DNA of 64,000 nt from Micrasema longulum (GCA_022494885.1 JAGVSM010003947.1:24814-88813); one strand, 5' to 3'. Counted from the first letter of the stretch, positions 23,070 through 33,629 are shown. Notes: generated by a model not told the origin, from the letters alone. Made by a program: numbers and translations.

Positions 23070-23190
23070 CATTTTCAACGAGTTGTAAATAACTCACTAT
23101 CAGAATATGGGAATCAAGTTGGGGTAGAGTAAGATTCGAACCACGGACTTTTTTGAGCCTTGAGTCGAGACACTATGGACCACAAACCAA
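23070..23190 (-). mobile_element. SINE-3, reverse strand
   Basis: CAACGAGTTGTAAATAACTC, GGGAATCAAGTTGGGG and AAGATTCGAACCACGG (B-box complement) lead to a decayed head near CTATGGACCACAAACC. Confidence 0.7.
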
Positions 23191-23429
23191 TTCAAATTAA
23201 ACATCAGATCAAATCCAACATACACGGTATCACCCAAAAGATACATAATATTGATAACGGTGACCGTAGAAACCTTCATACCCTATTAAATTCAAATAAG
23301 ATTATTTTTTAAGCGGAGTATTATTTTAATTTGAAACAGGACTTAGAATTGTAAGTTGTTTAATAAAAAGTCTTAATATTATTAATTTAATTTTAACGTG
23401 TATTTGGACATGGTGGCGTTTGCATCCCC

Positions 23430-23566
23430 TTTAGGACATCAAGAAATTTATTATTTGTGGTTGTACTACGATGATGGTAAAGGTGAAAGTATATTTTGGT
23501 ATTTGCATGTTACTGTAGTAAGTCTCTTGGCGAAGTGACGGGTACGTCTCGAAACCGGTAGACATA
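23430..23566 (+). ncRNA. Hammerhead-like motif, Penelope-type 3' end (HH1 copy)
   Basis: The plus strand has TTGGCGA in place of CTGANGA, then an intact stem II (GACG-GGTA-CGTC), GAAAC, CGGTA and GACA. The 5' flank GGTAAAGGTGAAAGTATA and GTATTTGCATGT match the 21921 copy. Two core substitutions and a mismatch in stem I suggest it is inactive. Confidence 0.55.
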
Positions 23567-23689
23567 TAAAAGTTGAAAGGTGGTTGTTTACTAATATTTC
23601 GGATGCACTCCTGGTTCTTACGGGCTTGTTTTCGTTGGATCTAGCGACGAGGTCTAGAGGTCCAGCGACGACCCGCAAATTTCTACTTG

Positions 23690-24140
23690 AAAAAAGCGTT
23701 TCTCAATCAAATCAATCAATCTCAATCAAATATAAAAAAGTCTTTAAATGCTCTTCTTGATACTGGGCAATCACGAAGGAAATCTTCCCCTTCAGAGAGA
23801 GTTACCGTCATTTTTTTTCCTTCAATCCGTCAGCGCTTAAAATCTTTTTGGGTTATCCCCGATCACTAGATTACACAGCTTTTTTCAAGTTATGGTAAAT
23901 TGAACGACAAATAATTAGTTTTTAATATTGTTGATGCCCTTTTGTGCTGCTGCGGATATCCTAATCAATCTTTTGAACACATCCTGTGGTCTGGTCCCTT
24001 TTCTCTTCTCAATGATTACCGAATGGAGCTTCTCGCTTCTATCCGTGGCCCAGTTATAGGTCCTGTGGGGTAAAGAGATTTGGTGGCTTCCAAAAATAAT
24101 TTCGAGGCTTTTGAAAAGTTTTTTAATAATTTCGGTTAAT
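23690..24140 (+). mobile_element. LINE C-terminal fragment, R1/jockey-like zinc-knuckle region
   Basis: The forward frame at about 23925-24135 reads ALLCCCGYPNQSFEHILWSG, LNDYRMELLASIRGP, RDLVASKNNFEAFEKFF. It matches the order C-C-H-C-like knuckle, HILWxCP, then RxLVASxENFxAFxxF at the very C-terminus of R1/jockey-like elements. The last knuckle cysteine is serine (WSGP), and stops occur both upstream and at 24074. Confidence 0.7.
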
Positions 24141-25250
24141 TTATCATGTCCAATAATTTAGTCGCAGTCAGTGAAGAATTTACGTCCCTCTTATATCAAT
24201 CTAATGGAGTGCATATAATATACTTCTGGATTACTTTCTTTTAGCACAAACATTCCATGGCTACCGGATTACAAAGACCTTCGTTGGGCAGCTTTTCTCG
24301 CTTTGTGTATGTGGGCACCGCCAAGGAGACTTATGTCCTCAGATGCGGTATGCGGAATGTGGTGGGCAAGCTGTTTACTATTTTTTATGATTGACATGCT
24401 TCTTATAAAATATTTTTTTAAATCTATACACATTGCACATAACGTGATATATTATGATATTTATTCATTTATAAACGGACATTATCCATTTATATAATTT
24501 ATAGGGTTTGAATATTATTACAATAAAATAAAAATAAAAAAAAATAAAAAAAAGCATTGTCAAATATAAGGGACGTCAAGACAAGATCTGGACTATTTAT
24601 TTAGTGCTTGTTTAAATTGTTGTAAACTTAAACCAAAATTGGCTTTAAAAAAATGACATAACCGCGAATGTGAACGTAACAATTACAATACCCGAATAAA
24701 AATGATTTCCTTCTGAATTAAAAACCAATAAAATAAACATACAGGTATTTAAAAAGGGAAAAAAAAATTCATTCATTACTCATCAAATAACAACTTTATT
24801 TGCTCTCCTGAACATTTTGTTTCATGTCGCTTACGCGGTGTTGCATGCCGAACGACGATATATTGATATTTTTTATGTTTTTTTTTTCATTATGTATTTT
24901 CGTTTAATTTAGTTTAGTACGTACTATTATTTGGCATATGATTTATTGCTCCTATTTCTTATATTTCTTACTATAGGAGTCTATAGTATTGAGTGAGTTT
25001 CTAGAATACATATCTCAACTATCATTTCAATTATGCTTTTATATATATATTCTTTTTCTGTTGATTTTAATGATACCACTATTTTGTATATTTGATTATG
25101 TGTGATTCTTAATTTTGTATAATTTATATTTTAAAAATTATTTCTGATTATCTTTTTGCATCGTATTCTTTGGAATTTGATTATTTTTTACATTTACCTT
25201 TTTTTTCTAGATTGTTATTGTATGTCATAATAATTGATCTATTTAATTTT
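24141..25250. other. No recognisable gene
   Basis: Mostly T-rich. A short stretch at 24250-24380 (GCACCGCCAAGGAGACTTA) is GC-richer with an upstream TTTTAG, but no domain was identified. Several AAAT runs near 24525-24555 look like an old retroelement tail. Confidence 0.35.
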
Positions 25251-25370
25251 ACGATGTATTTTTATTGTTATTTATTGTGGCTTGACACGGGCATAGCCTA
25301 AAATGCCTTAATAAGTTCATAAATATTTGATTTTGTAATTTTTAATGAATAAATAAACAAATACCGGTGA
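25251..25370 (+). mobile_element. Probable LINE 3' UTR end
   Basis: GGCTTGACACGGGCATAGCC and GCCTTAATAAG, followed by an AATAAATAAACAAAT tail after a long T-rich stretch, have the form of a jockey-like LINE 3' UTR. No coding part is recognisable. Confidence 0.4.
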
Positions 25371-25801
25371 TTTAAATCAACCCTTAGTATTGGATGACAA
25401 AATGAATTTTTTCACTGAAAAGGCGAGGCGATAGTATACAAATATTTTTTTTTGGTGCCTGCTATAGGTGAATTGTTTGATATCATTGATTTATAAGCAG
25501 TTTGAGTGATGAGGGTTATTTTTTACCATTTTTATCGCGTAAACATCCAGTGTTATAATTTATATAATAGTGGTATTATACTCACTAAGAAGGAACATAT
25601 TTTTTTGTAACAACACTTCAATTTGGCAGCTTTTATGCCTACATAATATTTTATATAACCGAAAGAAGTGTGGGTCAAAAAACATGTCACACATATTTAA
25701 AAAAAACAATTTTGAATACTGAGTGCAAATCGGTGTTAGCTTATAATAACATGTGTCTTATCAGAACGTTCGTTTCATATGAATATCAATGGTGTATAAA
25801 A

Positions 25802-26045
25802 TGGCGGCCTCGTGGTGCAGTGGTCATCGCATTTGCCTACCATGCAAGAGGTCTCGAGGCTCGATTTCCGACATGGTTGACATGAAATATTTATTTAAAA
25901 AGGTGTTTTTACACTGGTACTTGAGACTGATAATCTTAGCTTCATGTTACAAAAATTATCAAGATACGCTGCGATTTGTATACTTATGTAATGCCCTATG
26001 CACCATTAGGTGCGGAAAGAAAACGATGATGTTAAAATGATGATT
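25802..26045 (+). mobile_element. SINE-2, reference full-length copy
   Basis: The head GGCGGCCTCGTGGTGCAGTGG, shown here without its first base as GCGGCCTCGTGGTGCAGTGG, gives the A-box region. CGAGGCTCGATTTCC is the B box. A 150-bp body follows (GACATGAAATATTTATTTA, GGTGTTTTTACACTGG, CTTCATGTTACAAAAATTA). The 3' end is GCCCTATGCACCATTAGGTG, then GAAAACGATGATG. Six or more further copies or parts lie in the window. The tail is a GATGAT/ATG-type run, not poly(A), which hints that a LINE with the same tail mobilised it. Confidence 0.9.
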
Positions 26046-26159
26046 ATATGTCATCCGTGAGTTTTTTAAAATTAGAAATTACAGAATATATTTATCAGTT
26101 TATTATTATATAAATAAAAATAAAATTTTGTCTCTAATTCTTAATATTTTATATATTTT

Positions 26160-26402
26160 TACATTTTTGTCACTCGTGCAATGATACTAGACACATGTCC
26201 ACCCTCATTCCAAAAAAACACCCATTCACCCACTCTCTCACATACTTACACTCACACAAACACACTAGTATGTATTGTACGTGAATTTAATGTATTCTGT
26301 CGATCTGTCATTGGTTTTATTCTCTGTATACTTTATTAACTATATTTTTTTACATGTATTATTGCTGATTTTCTCAATAAATAAAATTTTTAAAAAAATA
26401 TG
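26160..26402 (+). mobile_element. LINE 3' UTR, family K, copy 1
   Basis: CATGTCCACCCTCATTCC, CTCTCTCACATACTTACACT, ACTAGTATGTATTGTACGTG and CTGTCATTGGTTTTATTC are followed by CAATAAATAAAA and an A-rich end. The same block lies at 60425-60655. It is probably the 3' UTR and tail of one LINE family, with coding sequence lost. Confidence 0.7.
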
Positions 26403-26439
26403 TATTAAATTAGACAAGAACTTCTGAGCATTTGGACTT

Positions 26440-26995
26440 GTGGAATGGAAACCAATAAAAACTCTTCAGAAGAAGCCGTCCTGTTGACAGCTATCAAACA
26501 GCCCTTCCATTCCACTAGAAGGGTGTTCGACATTTTGTGTCCTACTTTGGTTTATTTTACCAATGTCCTGCACTAACTTGACCATGTAAGATACTAGCTC
26601 AGGCTTTAGTTTTTTAGAAAGTATCACAGATCCGATGTTGCATAGGTCTTCACCCAGACTCCTGCATCGCGCCTTTAGCTGTTGTGTCTGAAGCTAGACA
26701 AAGGGCAATACATCAAAAAGTGAGATATATCTCGAGATGTTTTAACATCAATTGAACAATTGTCGATCTCGGAGATTTTAAAACGATGCAAGTAGCTCTA
26801 GAACTTGCGATGACCCGTGAGGATTTGAGTTAGCTTAAAGCTAAAAGTCCTGGCATCAGGTGACAACCTGCCGTAAAAAAATAAACAAAAAACAAATTTA
26901 CCAGTCCGACGCGTAAGCTGAAAACTAAGATGGCTAACCCTAAGTAAATGGGACATACAACTAGGATGAATGCATAAGAAGAAGAATAAATAAAT
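26440..26995 (-). mobile_element. LINE C-terminal fragment, reverse strand
   Basis: Reverse frames give ARTFSFKLTQILTGHRKF, then (after a frameshift) YLHRFKISEIDNC, then DISHFLMYCPLSS. This is the TGHG-F--YLHRF ... C ... H-L--CP region found after the RT or RNase H domain in R1/LOA/jockey-like LINEs. A second, shorter copy lies at 28695-28830. Confidence 0.75.
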
Positions 26996-27405
26996 GTTTT
27001 TTTGTCTCAAAACGTAAGTACGTGGTCTAGAACAACTGATAGCATCTTAATTCCAGAATCAAAAACAACTACAGCACAACATCATTATGCTTACAGAGAC
27101 ATATTTTCCTTAAAATAATTGAACAAGGGAAATAAAAAGTGCGATCAGAAATACAACATATTATATAAGAAAGATGGGGAAACGTTATATTTGTAATTTT
27201 TTTTTGTGCAGCACGAATTGAAAACAGCGTATATTTATAAGAATGATATTTCCATTTGCATTCTACCACTATGCCTAGGCGTAACTTGAGGCAAAGTTTT
27301 ATGAGTAAAGTCCTGGTTGCAAATGATGTGGGTATGCATTGTTCAAGTATTGTCACAACTTCTAAATCTTTTGTTCACACAACCACTGTTTACTTCCCAC
27401 TTTAG
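26996..27405. other. No established feature; open frame upstream of the candidate exon
   Basis: An ATG at 27271 opens a frame that runs to a TAG at 27403-27405, in phase with the following candidate exon. The last 30 bases before that TAG are pyrimidine-rich (CCACTGTTTACTTCCCACTT) and could serve as a splice acceptor tract. Confidence 0.3.
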
Positions 27406-27600
27406 TATTTTCTGATCATCCGCCACATCAAGACCTCGTATCGTACATCGCGCGTTTATTTTGCTGAACGTGTGCTGCATCATAAACTTTATTTCCACCA
27501 ACCACTGGTGTTAAACTCAATATTGGTGCTTTTTCTCACGTTCGTGCCGCTTGCATGTGACCAGTCGGACCACAGCAATTCAACCAAGAACGAAGATAAG
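27406..27600 (+). CDS. Candidate internal or leader exon, hydrophobic signal-like segment
   Basis: The bases from 27406 to 27600 form 65 uninterrupted codons between a plausible acceptor (polypyrimidine tract then TTTAG) and a strong donor consensus (GATAAG then GTAAGTGAC). Third positions are visibly richer in G and C than the flanks. The predicted peptide has a hydrophobic stretch LNSILVLFLTFVPLAC near residues 37-51, followed by a polar segment with an NST glycosylation motif, as in a secreted-protein leader. There is no in-frame Met, so it would need an upstream exon, or the frame may be a decayed pseudogene. No family was recognised. Confidence 0.3.
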
Positions 27601-28265
27601 GTAAGTGACTTCCATTTTTAAACCATCTCATTTATTGGACCGGTTGTGACCGATCAACCCTGCATACTGCATATCGAGGAAACTCACTTATATTCATTAA
27701 AATTAAATACAATCCACTCTGCTAAATAATATTGTAGAAGCCTTAGGGCTAAATAAAACAATAACTTACTATCTCACAAATAAACACAAACACACCTGTA
27801 CAGTTAATCTCAAACAAATAGACAAAAAGCCGCCCTTTTACATATATATATGTACGTACGCACAAATAATAAAAAAACAACATAATTTGACATGAATGAG
27901 TTTTATTTAAAAAATGGTATGTCTTTCAACCGTATCTTTATTATGGAATTTAATCATTATAGACTGTATCCGTAAAATAAATTAAATAATTAAATAAAAC
28001 TTTAAAAAAAACCGTAAATTTTTTTTTTTTAATTTTGTGACATGTGTTTTTGGGTCACCGTGTAAGTTATTGAGTTGTTTTATATCCCATTGTTAACCTC
28101 AAAACTATTCATTTTTACGGGCAACATGACACATGATTTATTGTGAACGGTGTTATAAACGTATTTACGCAGTAATACCGAGAGATAAATGGATTCCTAA
28201 TCTATTTTATTGATATTTATAATCTGCATATAAGTAATTGAACACTAAATCATTTCCGTGTCCAT
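27601..28265. other. No recognisable feature
   Basis: AT-rich spacer with CACACA and TATATA simple runs at 27780-27860 and a poly(T) tract at 28019-28030. Confidence 0.4.
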
Positions 28266-28640
28266 GCAGATTAGGAACCCAGTTCTGCGTGTGAAATAGA
28301 AGTTCAATCTTGGACAAGTGTTTTGACTTGGCGTTGTGACGAATAATTCTAGATAGGTACTTAGTCACATTATTTTGCTTTGCTTTGCGCGGGCAACCGC
28401 GTTGATCTATGCATCGGAAGCGGTAAGCGTTTCTTCTATGGAAAACGCAACCAACATGGTGAGCAACTTAGCGGGGCGCGAGATCAGTTGCGCTAATCAA
28501 AGCCGTACGAGGGATCCAAAACCCGGTGAGTAGAGTAATAAAAATATTTGAAACGTTTGCCTCACCGTGGCATCCACGAGTTTCGGTGAACGGTTGTTGG
28601 AGACGGTGTTAGGTCCAAACGAGCAATCCTGGAACTCAGT
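28266..28640 (+). promoter_or_regulatory. GC- and CpG-rich island, possible promoter/5' exon region
   Basis: This 370-bp stretch is clearly richer in GC and CpG than the surrounding DNA (GCGCGGGCAACCGCG, GCGGGGCGCGAG, CACCGTGGCATCCACGAG) and matches none of the repeats seen here. It contains two donor-like GT sites (CGGTAAGCG at 28421, CCCGGTGAGT at 28523). No TATA box stands out. Confidence 0.35.
28438..28525 (+). CDS. Candidate first coding exon
   Basis: ATG at 28438 opens 29 codons (MENATNMVSNLAGREI, then SCANQSRTRDPKP) that run into a good donor, CCCG then GTGAGT, leaving phase 1. The exon lies inside the GC-rich island. The amino acid sequence is not one I recognise, and no second exon could be matched within the window. 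A non-coding explanation remains possible. Confidence 0.3.
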
Positions 28641-28694
28641 CATTCAACCGAACTGAACTGCGGATTAAATAAAATGTATTTTTACATCCGGGAG

Positions 28695-28835
28695 AATGTT
28701 TAAAATCGAGATTTTAAAACGACGCAAGTAGCTCTAGAACCTGCGATGACCCGTGAGGATTTGGGTTAGCTTAAAGCCAAAAGTCCTGGCATCAGGTGAC
28801 AACCTGCCGTAAAAAACAAACAAAAAACAAACTTG
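28695..28835 (-). mobile_element. LINE C-terminal fragment, partner of 26440
   Basis: GATTTTAAAACGACGC, GTAGCTCTAGAACCTGCGAT and GGCATCAGGTGACAACCTG are nearly identical to 26770-26880. On the reverse strand they give SPDARTFGFKLTQILTGH. Confidence 0.75.
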
Positions 28836-29029
28836 CCTTATATGCCAGATATGCTTGTTATCAAGCGCTAACATTTCAGGAGTTAACCACACACGTTTGT
28901 GAAGATGCGCCAATGTCAGAATATTTTATTTTATTTTATTTATTTATTCCTTGATGTTGACAAATGCAAAGTTTTGACTTTTTGCCGAAATAAGAACCCA
29001 ATTGCTTTCAACTACTCTATAAATTCTAT

Positions 29030-29645
29030 TAATTTAGAGTGAGTGACCGCAATGACTGATCTTGGTATTATATTTGATGAAAAATTAAACTTCATTAAAC
29101 ATATATAGAGTATAACTAATGCATGAAAACTCTCGGATTTCTGTTGCGAACGATTAGAGACTTAGACTCAGTCTATGTAATGAAAATGTTAGTACGTAGC
29201 CAACTTGAATACATCTCGGTTATATGGTCACCATATTATAAAGTGCATATAAATAATATCGAAAGAATTTAACATAAATCTTTACGTTGCGGTAATTTTA
29301 AATAAGGCATTCCAGTTGAACATATTCATTATACATACTTAAATAAATATTTAAATTTACACACATTAGAAACTAGAAAAAAATTAAATGACTTTTATTT
29401 AAAATATTAAATTTAATATTTGACTGTTCCTGACTATTAAAACTAATTAACTTGCGAGTGCCCGGCCGGATTACTCGATTTAATAAACACATGTATCTAC
29501 AACTAACTACAGTGCACACTCGCCTATAAGGAGAATTCGTGATTGTGTTAGCAAACAAATACGTAAATGATATCGATATATTGTATAAAACAATTTTAAA
29601 TTTTAAAAGGCAGTGTATCAATTTATTATCTGCAAATTTAAATAC
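29030..29645 (+). mobile_element. LINE RT fragment, forward strand
   Basis: The forward frames read DLGIIFDEKLNF, then (after a stop) KTLGFLLRTIRDLDS, then LEYISVIWSPYYKVHINNI, the palm/thumb landmarks of jockey/CR1-like LINEs. Further on come NLHTLETRKKLND and, after another frameshift, a NKHMYLQLTTVHTRL-like C-terminal part. Multiple stops occur. Confidence 0.8.
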
Positions 29646-29689
29646 TTAAATAATACTTTGTTGTTTTATAATGTATACCTTTTATTAAC

Positions 29690-29924
29690 ATATATCTGCA
29701 TTCTTAATTATTATTTTTCTACATTCTTCTAATTTAAAGATTTTTTTAATATAACCGATGGAAAAAAAATAATTTCTGTTCTCTCCACTGGAATATATGT
29801 ATGTATGTATTATATGTAAGATTAGTTTTTATATATTTTTATTTTCTTTTTCTGATTACTTCATTTTAAATTTTTTGCTACTTTTGTGAAAAATATATGT
29901 CTTTTCTTTACATATTTTTTTTTC
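29690..29924. other. T-rich spacer
   Basis: T-rich, LINE-3'-UTR-like composition with a TATGTATG run at 29797-29810. No shared repeat. Confidence 0.3.
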
Positions 29925-30190
29925 AGTTTCAGTGCTGCAGAGCAGCGTTTATTTAATAATTAAAAAATACATATAAGAATTTTTTACCCACTAAGTCTAA
30001 AGACTTTTCGGTGGGACGCATTTTTTTTTTTATGACAGGTTTATATTACATTTATTTTAAAATATAAAATTTTACAGATTTATTTATAAACAGGCACTAT
30101 GAAGTATCTAGAAGATATTTCTTTATTATAAATATATGTAAAACATGTAAAAGCCTACAAGGCGTAACGTATAAATAAATAAATAAATTA
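29925..30190 (-). mobile_element. LINE 3' end, reverse strand, partner of 31174
   Basis: CAGTTTCAGTGCTGCAGAGC, CACTAAGTCTAAAGACTTTT and TTATAAACAGGCACTATGAA equal the 3' UTR end of the LINE at 31174-31766. About 195 bp survive. The remainder to 30190 ends in an unrelated AATAAATAAATAAAT tail. Confidence 0.75.
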
Positions 30191-30479
30191 ACATAAAAAT
30201 TGATTTATCAATGGTGATCAGTAATAATATCTCAAGTGAAAATTTCAGCAAAGAAAATTATTTTGTATGAGCAAGATGCTCAAGCATCATATTTATTGAA
30301 TTGTGTCATATGAGTAAATTCACTATCTGTCATTTTAAATTAACAATGGTCTGACATGGGAACAATCCAACATTTAATAAATTTATTTTGTAGGGAATAT
30401 AATTACTTATAAACTTCTAGCTTGATGTGAGTACCTTGTGTAATGATGCAATTTTAGTAATCATTTTATCATGCGTCTC

Positions 30480-30850
30480 TATCTGAATACAGAAATAAAT
30501 TGGAGCATGTATATACTACTCGGTTTACTAAAATAGATAGACTAGCTCTCCCCAAATTCAATAATAAATACGGGAAATAACACTAGAGTACAATATAACT
30601 AAAATGTATGATATGCTCCCATTAAATATTAAAAATCAAAAAAACTTATCTGGCTCAAGAGAAAGACGTCTGCTGAGAATCTGGCTTTTAGAACGTGGTG
30701 TCTTATATTAAGATAAGATTATGTATATTGATTAGAACTTAACTATAAGCATCTGCTGACGAACTGCATTTTATGACGTTCAGTCGGACTTGATTATTTA
30801 TATGTTAATTTTTTAAGCTTTTGATAAATAAATTTTAAAAAATTCCAACT
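30480..30850 (+). mobile_element. LINE C-terminal fragment with 3' UTR, forward strand
   Basis: Frames spell KLEHVYTTRFTKIDRLALP, then MYDMLPLNIKN, then RRLLRIWLLERGVLY, the usual C-terminus of jockey/CR1-like RTs (xYNxLPxxIKN ... FKxxLxxWLLE). An AT-rich 3' UTR and a GATAAATAAATTTTAAAA end follow. Confidence 0.7.
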
Positions 30851-31085
30851 TAAAAAAATTAATTCCTTTGACATCTGTGGTAATGTCAAATTCTTGTGCA
30901 ATTATATAATGCGGCTGTATTATATTCAAGTAAGTATTAAATATGATGTTAAAATGATTCGGTTTGCAATCAAGGGAGGTCTTGCTTCCGAAGCCTTATA
31001 TTATATTGTTGATCAAGATATTTGCAAAGATAGTTAAAGGGAGAGTAAAACTTTATGGAATAATTAAATCTCATTTGTTATTAAC

Positions 31086-31870
31086 ATATTACAATAGAGA
31101 TAGAGATCATTTAAAAGAAGGCAATATAGAAGTCTAGGCATCTACATGGCTTATGACCTGTCATTGGCTGGTTTCAGTTTCAGTGCTGCAGAGCAGCGTT
31201 TATTTTATAATTAAAAAATACATAAAAGAATTTGTTACCCACTAAGTCTAAAGACTTTTCGGTGGGAAACATTTTTTAAAATTATTTTTTTTATGACAGG
31301 TTTAAATTACATTAATTTTATTTGTATTTTACAGATTTATTTATAAACAGGCACTATAAAGTATCAAGAAGATATTTCTTCAGTTCTTTTTTTTCATTTG
31401 AAGATTTTTCATGTTGATGATGGTTTGTGGGAGATCATTGAACAATCTTGGAACAACGCAATTTAATGTTCGCTCTCCGAAGTAATTTGTAATTCGGGGA
31501 ACAGACAGGGAGCCCTTAGTTTTTAATCTAGTGTTGTGAGTGTGGGAAACTCTTTTTTTATATTCCGGATAACAACAAAGTGATCTACAATCAATTTGTA
31601 GTCACAAAGTTGTTTTACCGGCAGGACATTACAGAATTTAAAATATACACTTTCGCCTATATGTTTCGCCTCACGGATTATGCTATCCGGTACGATCCCC
31701 CTCAACAGTCTCACCTGAATATCATAAATTTTACCCAGATGATATAATGGATTCAATGAGCTAGGTATAAGTGGCCACTTTACACACTGTGTAACATTCA
31801 CCATTCTGCCCATATTTGAACATCTATATCACTTCAATTCTTTCATCTGTTGATGTTTGTGAAGTTGTGT
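31086..31870 (+). repeat. REP390 repeat, locus 6, split by a LINE
   Basis: The first half (ATTACAATAGAGATAGAG to GTCATTGGCTGGTTT, 31086-31173) and second half (AAGTGGCCACTTTACACACT to GTTGATGTTTGTGAAGTT, 31767-31867) are continuous in other copies. Here 593 bp of LINE lies between GGCTGGTTT and AAGTGGCC. Confidence 0.85.
31174..31766 (-). mobile_element. LINE 3' fragment inserted in REP390
   Basis: Reverse frames read YDIQVRLLRGIVPDSI, EAKHIGESVYFKFCN, FVVIRNIKKEFPT, then (after a frameshift) LSVPRITNYFGERTLN and VPRLFNDLPQTI with a lysine-rich end. This is the C-terminal part of a jockey-like RT. The 3' UTR follows to CAGTTTCAGTGCTG. It is 5'-truncated, as expected of target-primed insertion. 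A second 3' end is at 29925. Confidence 0.8.
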
Positions 31871-32379
31871 TTTTAATAATTTCTTTTTATACTATTGTGG
31901 ATATATGTATGTGTCAGTGTTTTCTCATTATTTCGTTAAGTCGTTATAAAATGAGCGAAAAGAGGTTTTCTCCGAGTGGTTTGTTAAATCTTATTCTAAT
32001 CATTACCGCAATAAATGCATAAACTGAGGGTAATAAATAAATGCATCATTTTCAACAATGAACAGAGTGAAAACATACAATCGCAGTACAGTTGGCGAGG
32101 CCAGGCTTTCATCTCTCGCTAATATTTCTATTGACAAGGAATTTATGTTCCTTGAAGGAAAAAACAATTTTTTATGATCATGTGATCGACGATTTTTCCA
32201 AGAAAGAACGTCGGATCGATCTGAAGTTCAAATAGATGGATTTACTTACAGGTAATTAAAAAAAACATTAATTTGTTTTCATGATTTGTTAAGTTCACGA
32301 TGAAAAGTATTTTGATAAGAAACACGTAATTTAATAAAAATCTTGATATTATAAAAATTATACTGTCAGTAACTCTTCC
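31871..32379. other. No recognisable feature
   Basis: The plus strand has a short frame at 31816-32022 with no domain. AT-rich. Confidence 0.4.
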
Positions 32380-32560
32380 AGCATCCCTCCCAGCAATAGT
32401 CACCGCACGCTCCTGGTGCATAGGGCAGGTGGGATGGAGGGGATTTACTTTGGTAGACGGTTTTAATGGTCTCATGCTTTGCTCGGCCAATCTGGTCGGT
32501 GGATGGGAAAGTTCGGATGGGTGCTTCGCCCCCCGGAATTTCTTAGTCATAGTGTCTAAT
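32380..32560 (-). other. GC-richer block of unknown origin
   Basis: A reverse frame (32242-32550) runs through this block. The DNA (GGTGCATAGGGCAGGTGGG, GGTCGGTGGATGGGAAAG) is clearly GC-richer than its flanks and has no other copy here. GGTGCATAGGGCA resembles the SINE-2 3' end, so it could be part of a related retroposon. No domain is recognisable. Confidence 0.3.
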
Positions 32561-32861
32561 CTCAGGTAAAAAAAAGCAATAAAAGGTATTAATTAGAGAC
32601 GCCATGAATATTCGGTTACAATTCGATATTTAGCCTGTTAGATTACTTTTTTAAATATTTGGTATTCGATCGAATATTGCGTACTATTCAGCCAAAAAAC
32701 GAATACCAAATTTGAAAAAAAGTAAACGTTTTAATAAAGTTTTTTTATTTTTGACTTTCGATCATAATATTTTATAGTTAATATGTTTATGCAAAAATAA
32801 ATAAAATATTTGTTACAAAGTTTATATTTGAGGCACTAACTTTATGGTTATTCATTATAAT

Positions 32862-33207
32862 AAAATAACTTTGTTTTTAACTACTAATTTTTATTTTCCA
32901 CCGACCGGTTTCAAAGCAAATAAGCTTCTTCGTCAAGGTTTACGTAACTACTGAATTGATTCTTTTTTATTTTTTTCATGTTCACTAAATACTATACGTG
33001 GACCCAATAAATCAAGTCGTTTTTTCCTTACACGGGTGGTAATTTTATATCATTATTTTCGAAGTAAGACAGGAGAGGACAAAAAGAAAAATTGTTTATT
33101 TCTTTCTTATTATGAATAGCTTTTTTGTTTTTTTTTGTTCGCTTGTTTTCTTATTATGAAACCGGTCATAGAAAATAAAAATTAGTGGTTAAAAATAAAG
33201 TCGTTTT
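32862..33207. mobile_element. Foldback unit with a hammerhead-like arm (HH2 type)
   Basis: Inverted arms of about 50 bp share GAAACCGGTC, GAAAATAAAAATTAGT and GGTTAAAAATAAAG words (left arm on the reverse strand at 32862-32912, right arm on the forward strand at 33157-33207). Only the left arm continues into a core: on the reverse strand AACC, TTGACGA, a stem AAGC...GCTT, GAAAC, CGGTC, GGT. The same 3' end lies downstream of the Penelope-like endonuclease relic at 49302. Confidence 0.55.
32898..32942 (-). ncRNA. Hammerhead-like motif (HH2 type), left arm
   Basis: Reverse strand: three-base stem I (ACC/GGT), TTGACGA for CTGANGA (one core change, C3 to T), stem II AAGC/GCTT with a six-base loop, GAA, then A-C/G-T stem III closing a two-base loop, and GTC as the cleavage triplet. 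The C3 change should greatly lower activity. Confidence 0.4.
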
Positions 33208-33629
33208 ATTTATATTAATAAAGTTTTTTCAGTTTAATACCGAAAATATATCAGTGGTAAGTAGTGATTAATGAAAAAAAACTTTTCAGCGTTTGTTAGT
33301 AGCAAATGATTACGCTTTTCCTCATAAATGATGGTGAGGTCTTGTTGTTACACAGCAAACACACAGCCAGTTTATTATCTTCACTACAAATTTCATTATA
33401 CAAATTACCAAACAGGCGATTTTTTATTACACGGTGCCATGATGTACAATGAACAAACAATTATTTATTACTATAGTTTATGTATTTCACAGTTTTAAAA
33501 CGCACAGAGTTTCTTTGTTTCAGGTCCCGACTAGCTAGGAAATTCCTGTGTTTAGGAAGGATCTTATTTTTAAATTAAGTGTATTTTTAAATTTCATTAA
33601 ATGATGCTTAATAAATTCAAAGAATAATA

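Noticed and set aside
32242..32550. 102-codon reverse frame as a gene
   Set aside because: The GC-richer part is notable, but the rest of the frame is AT-rich spacer and no domain was recognised.
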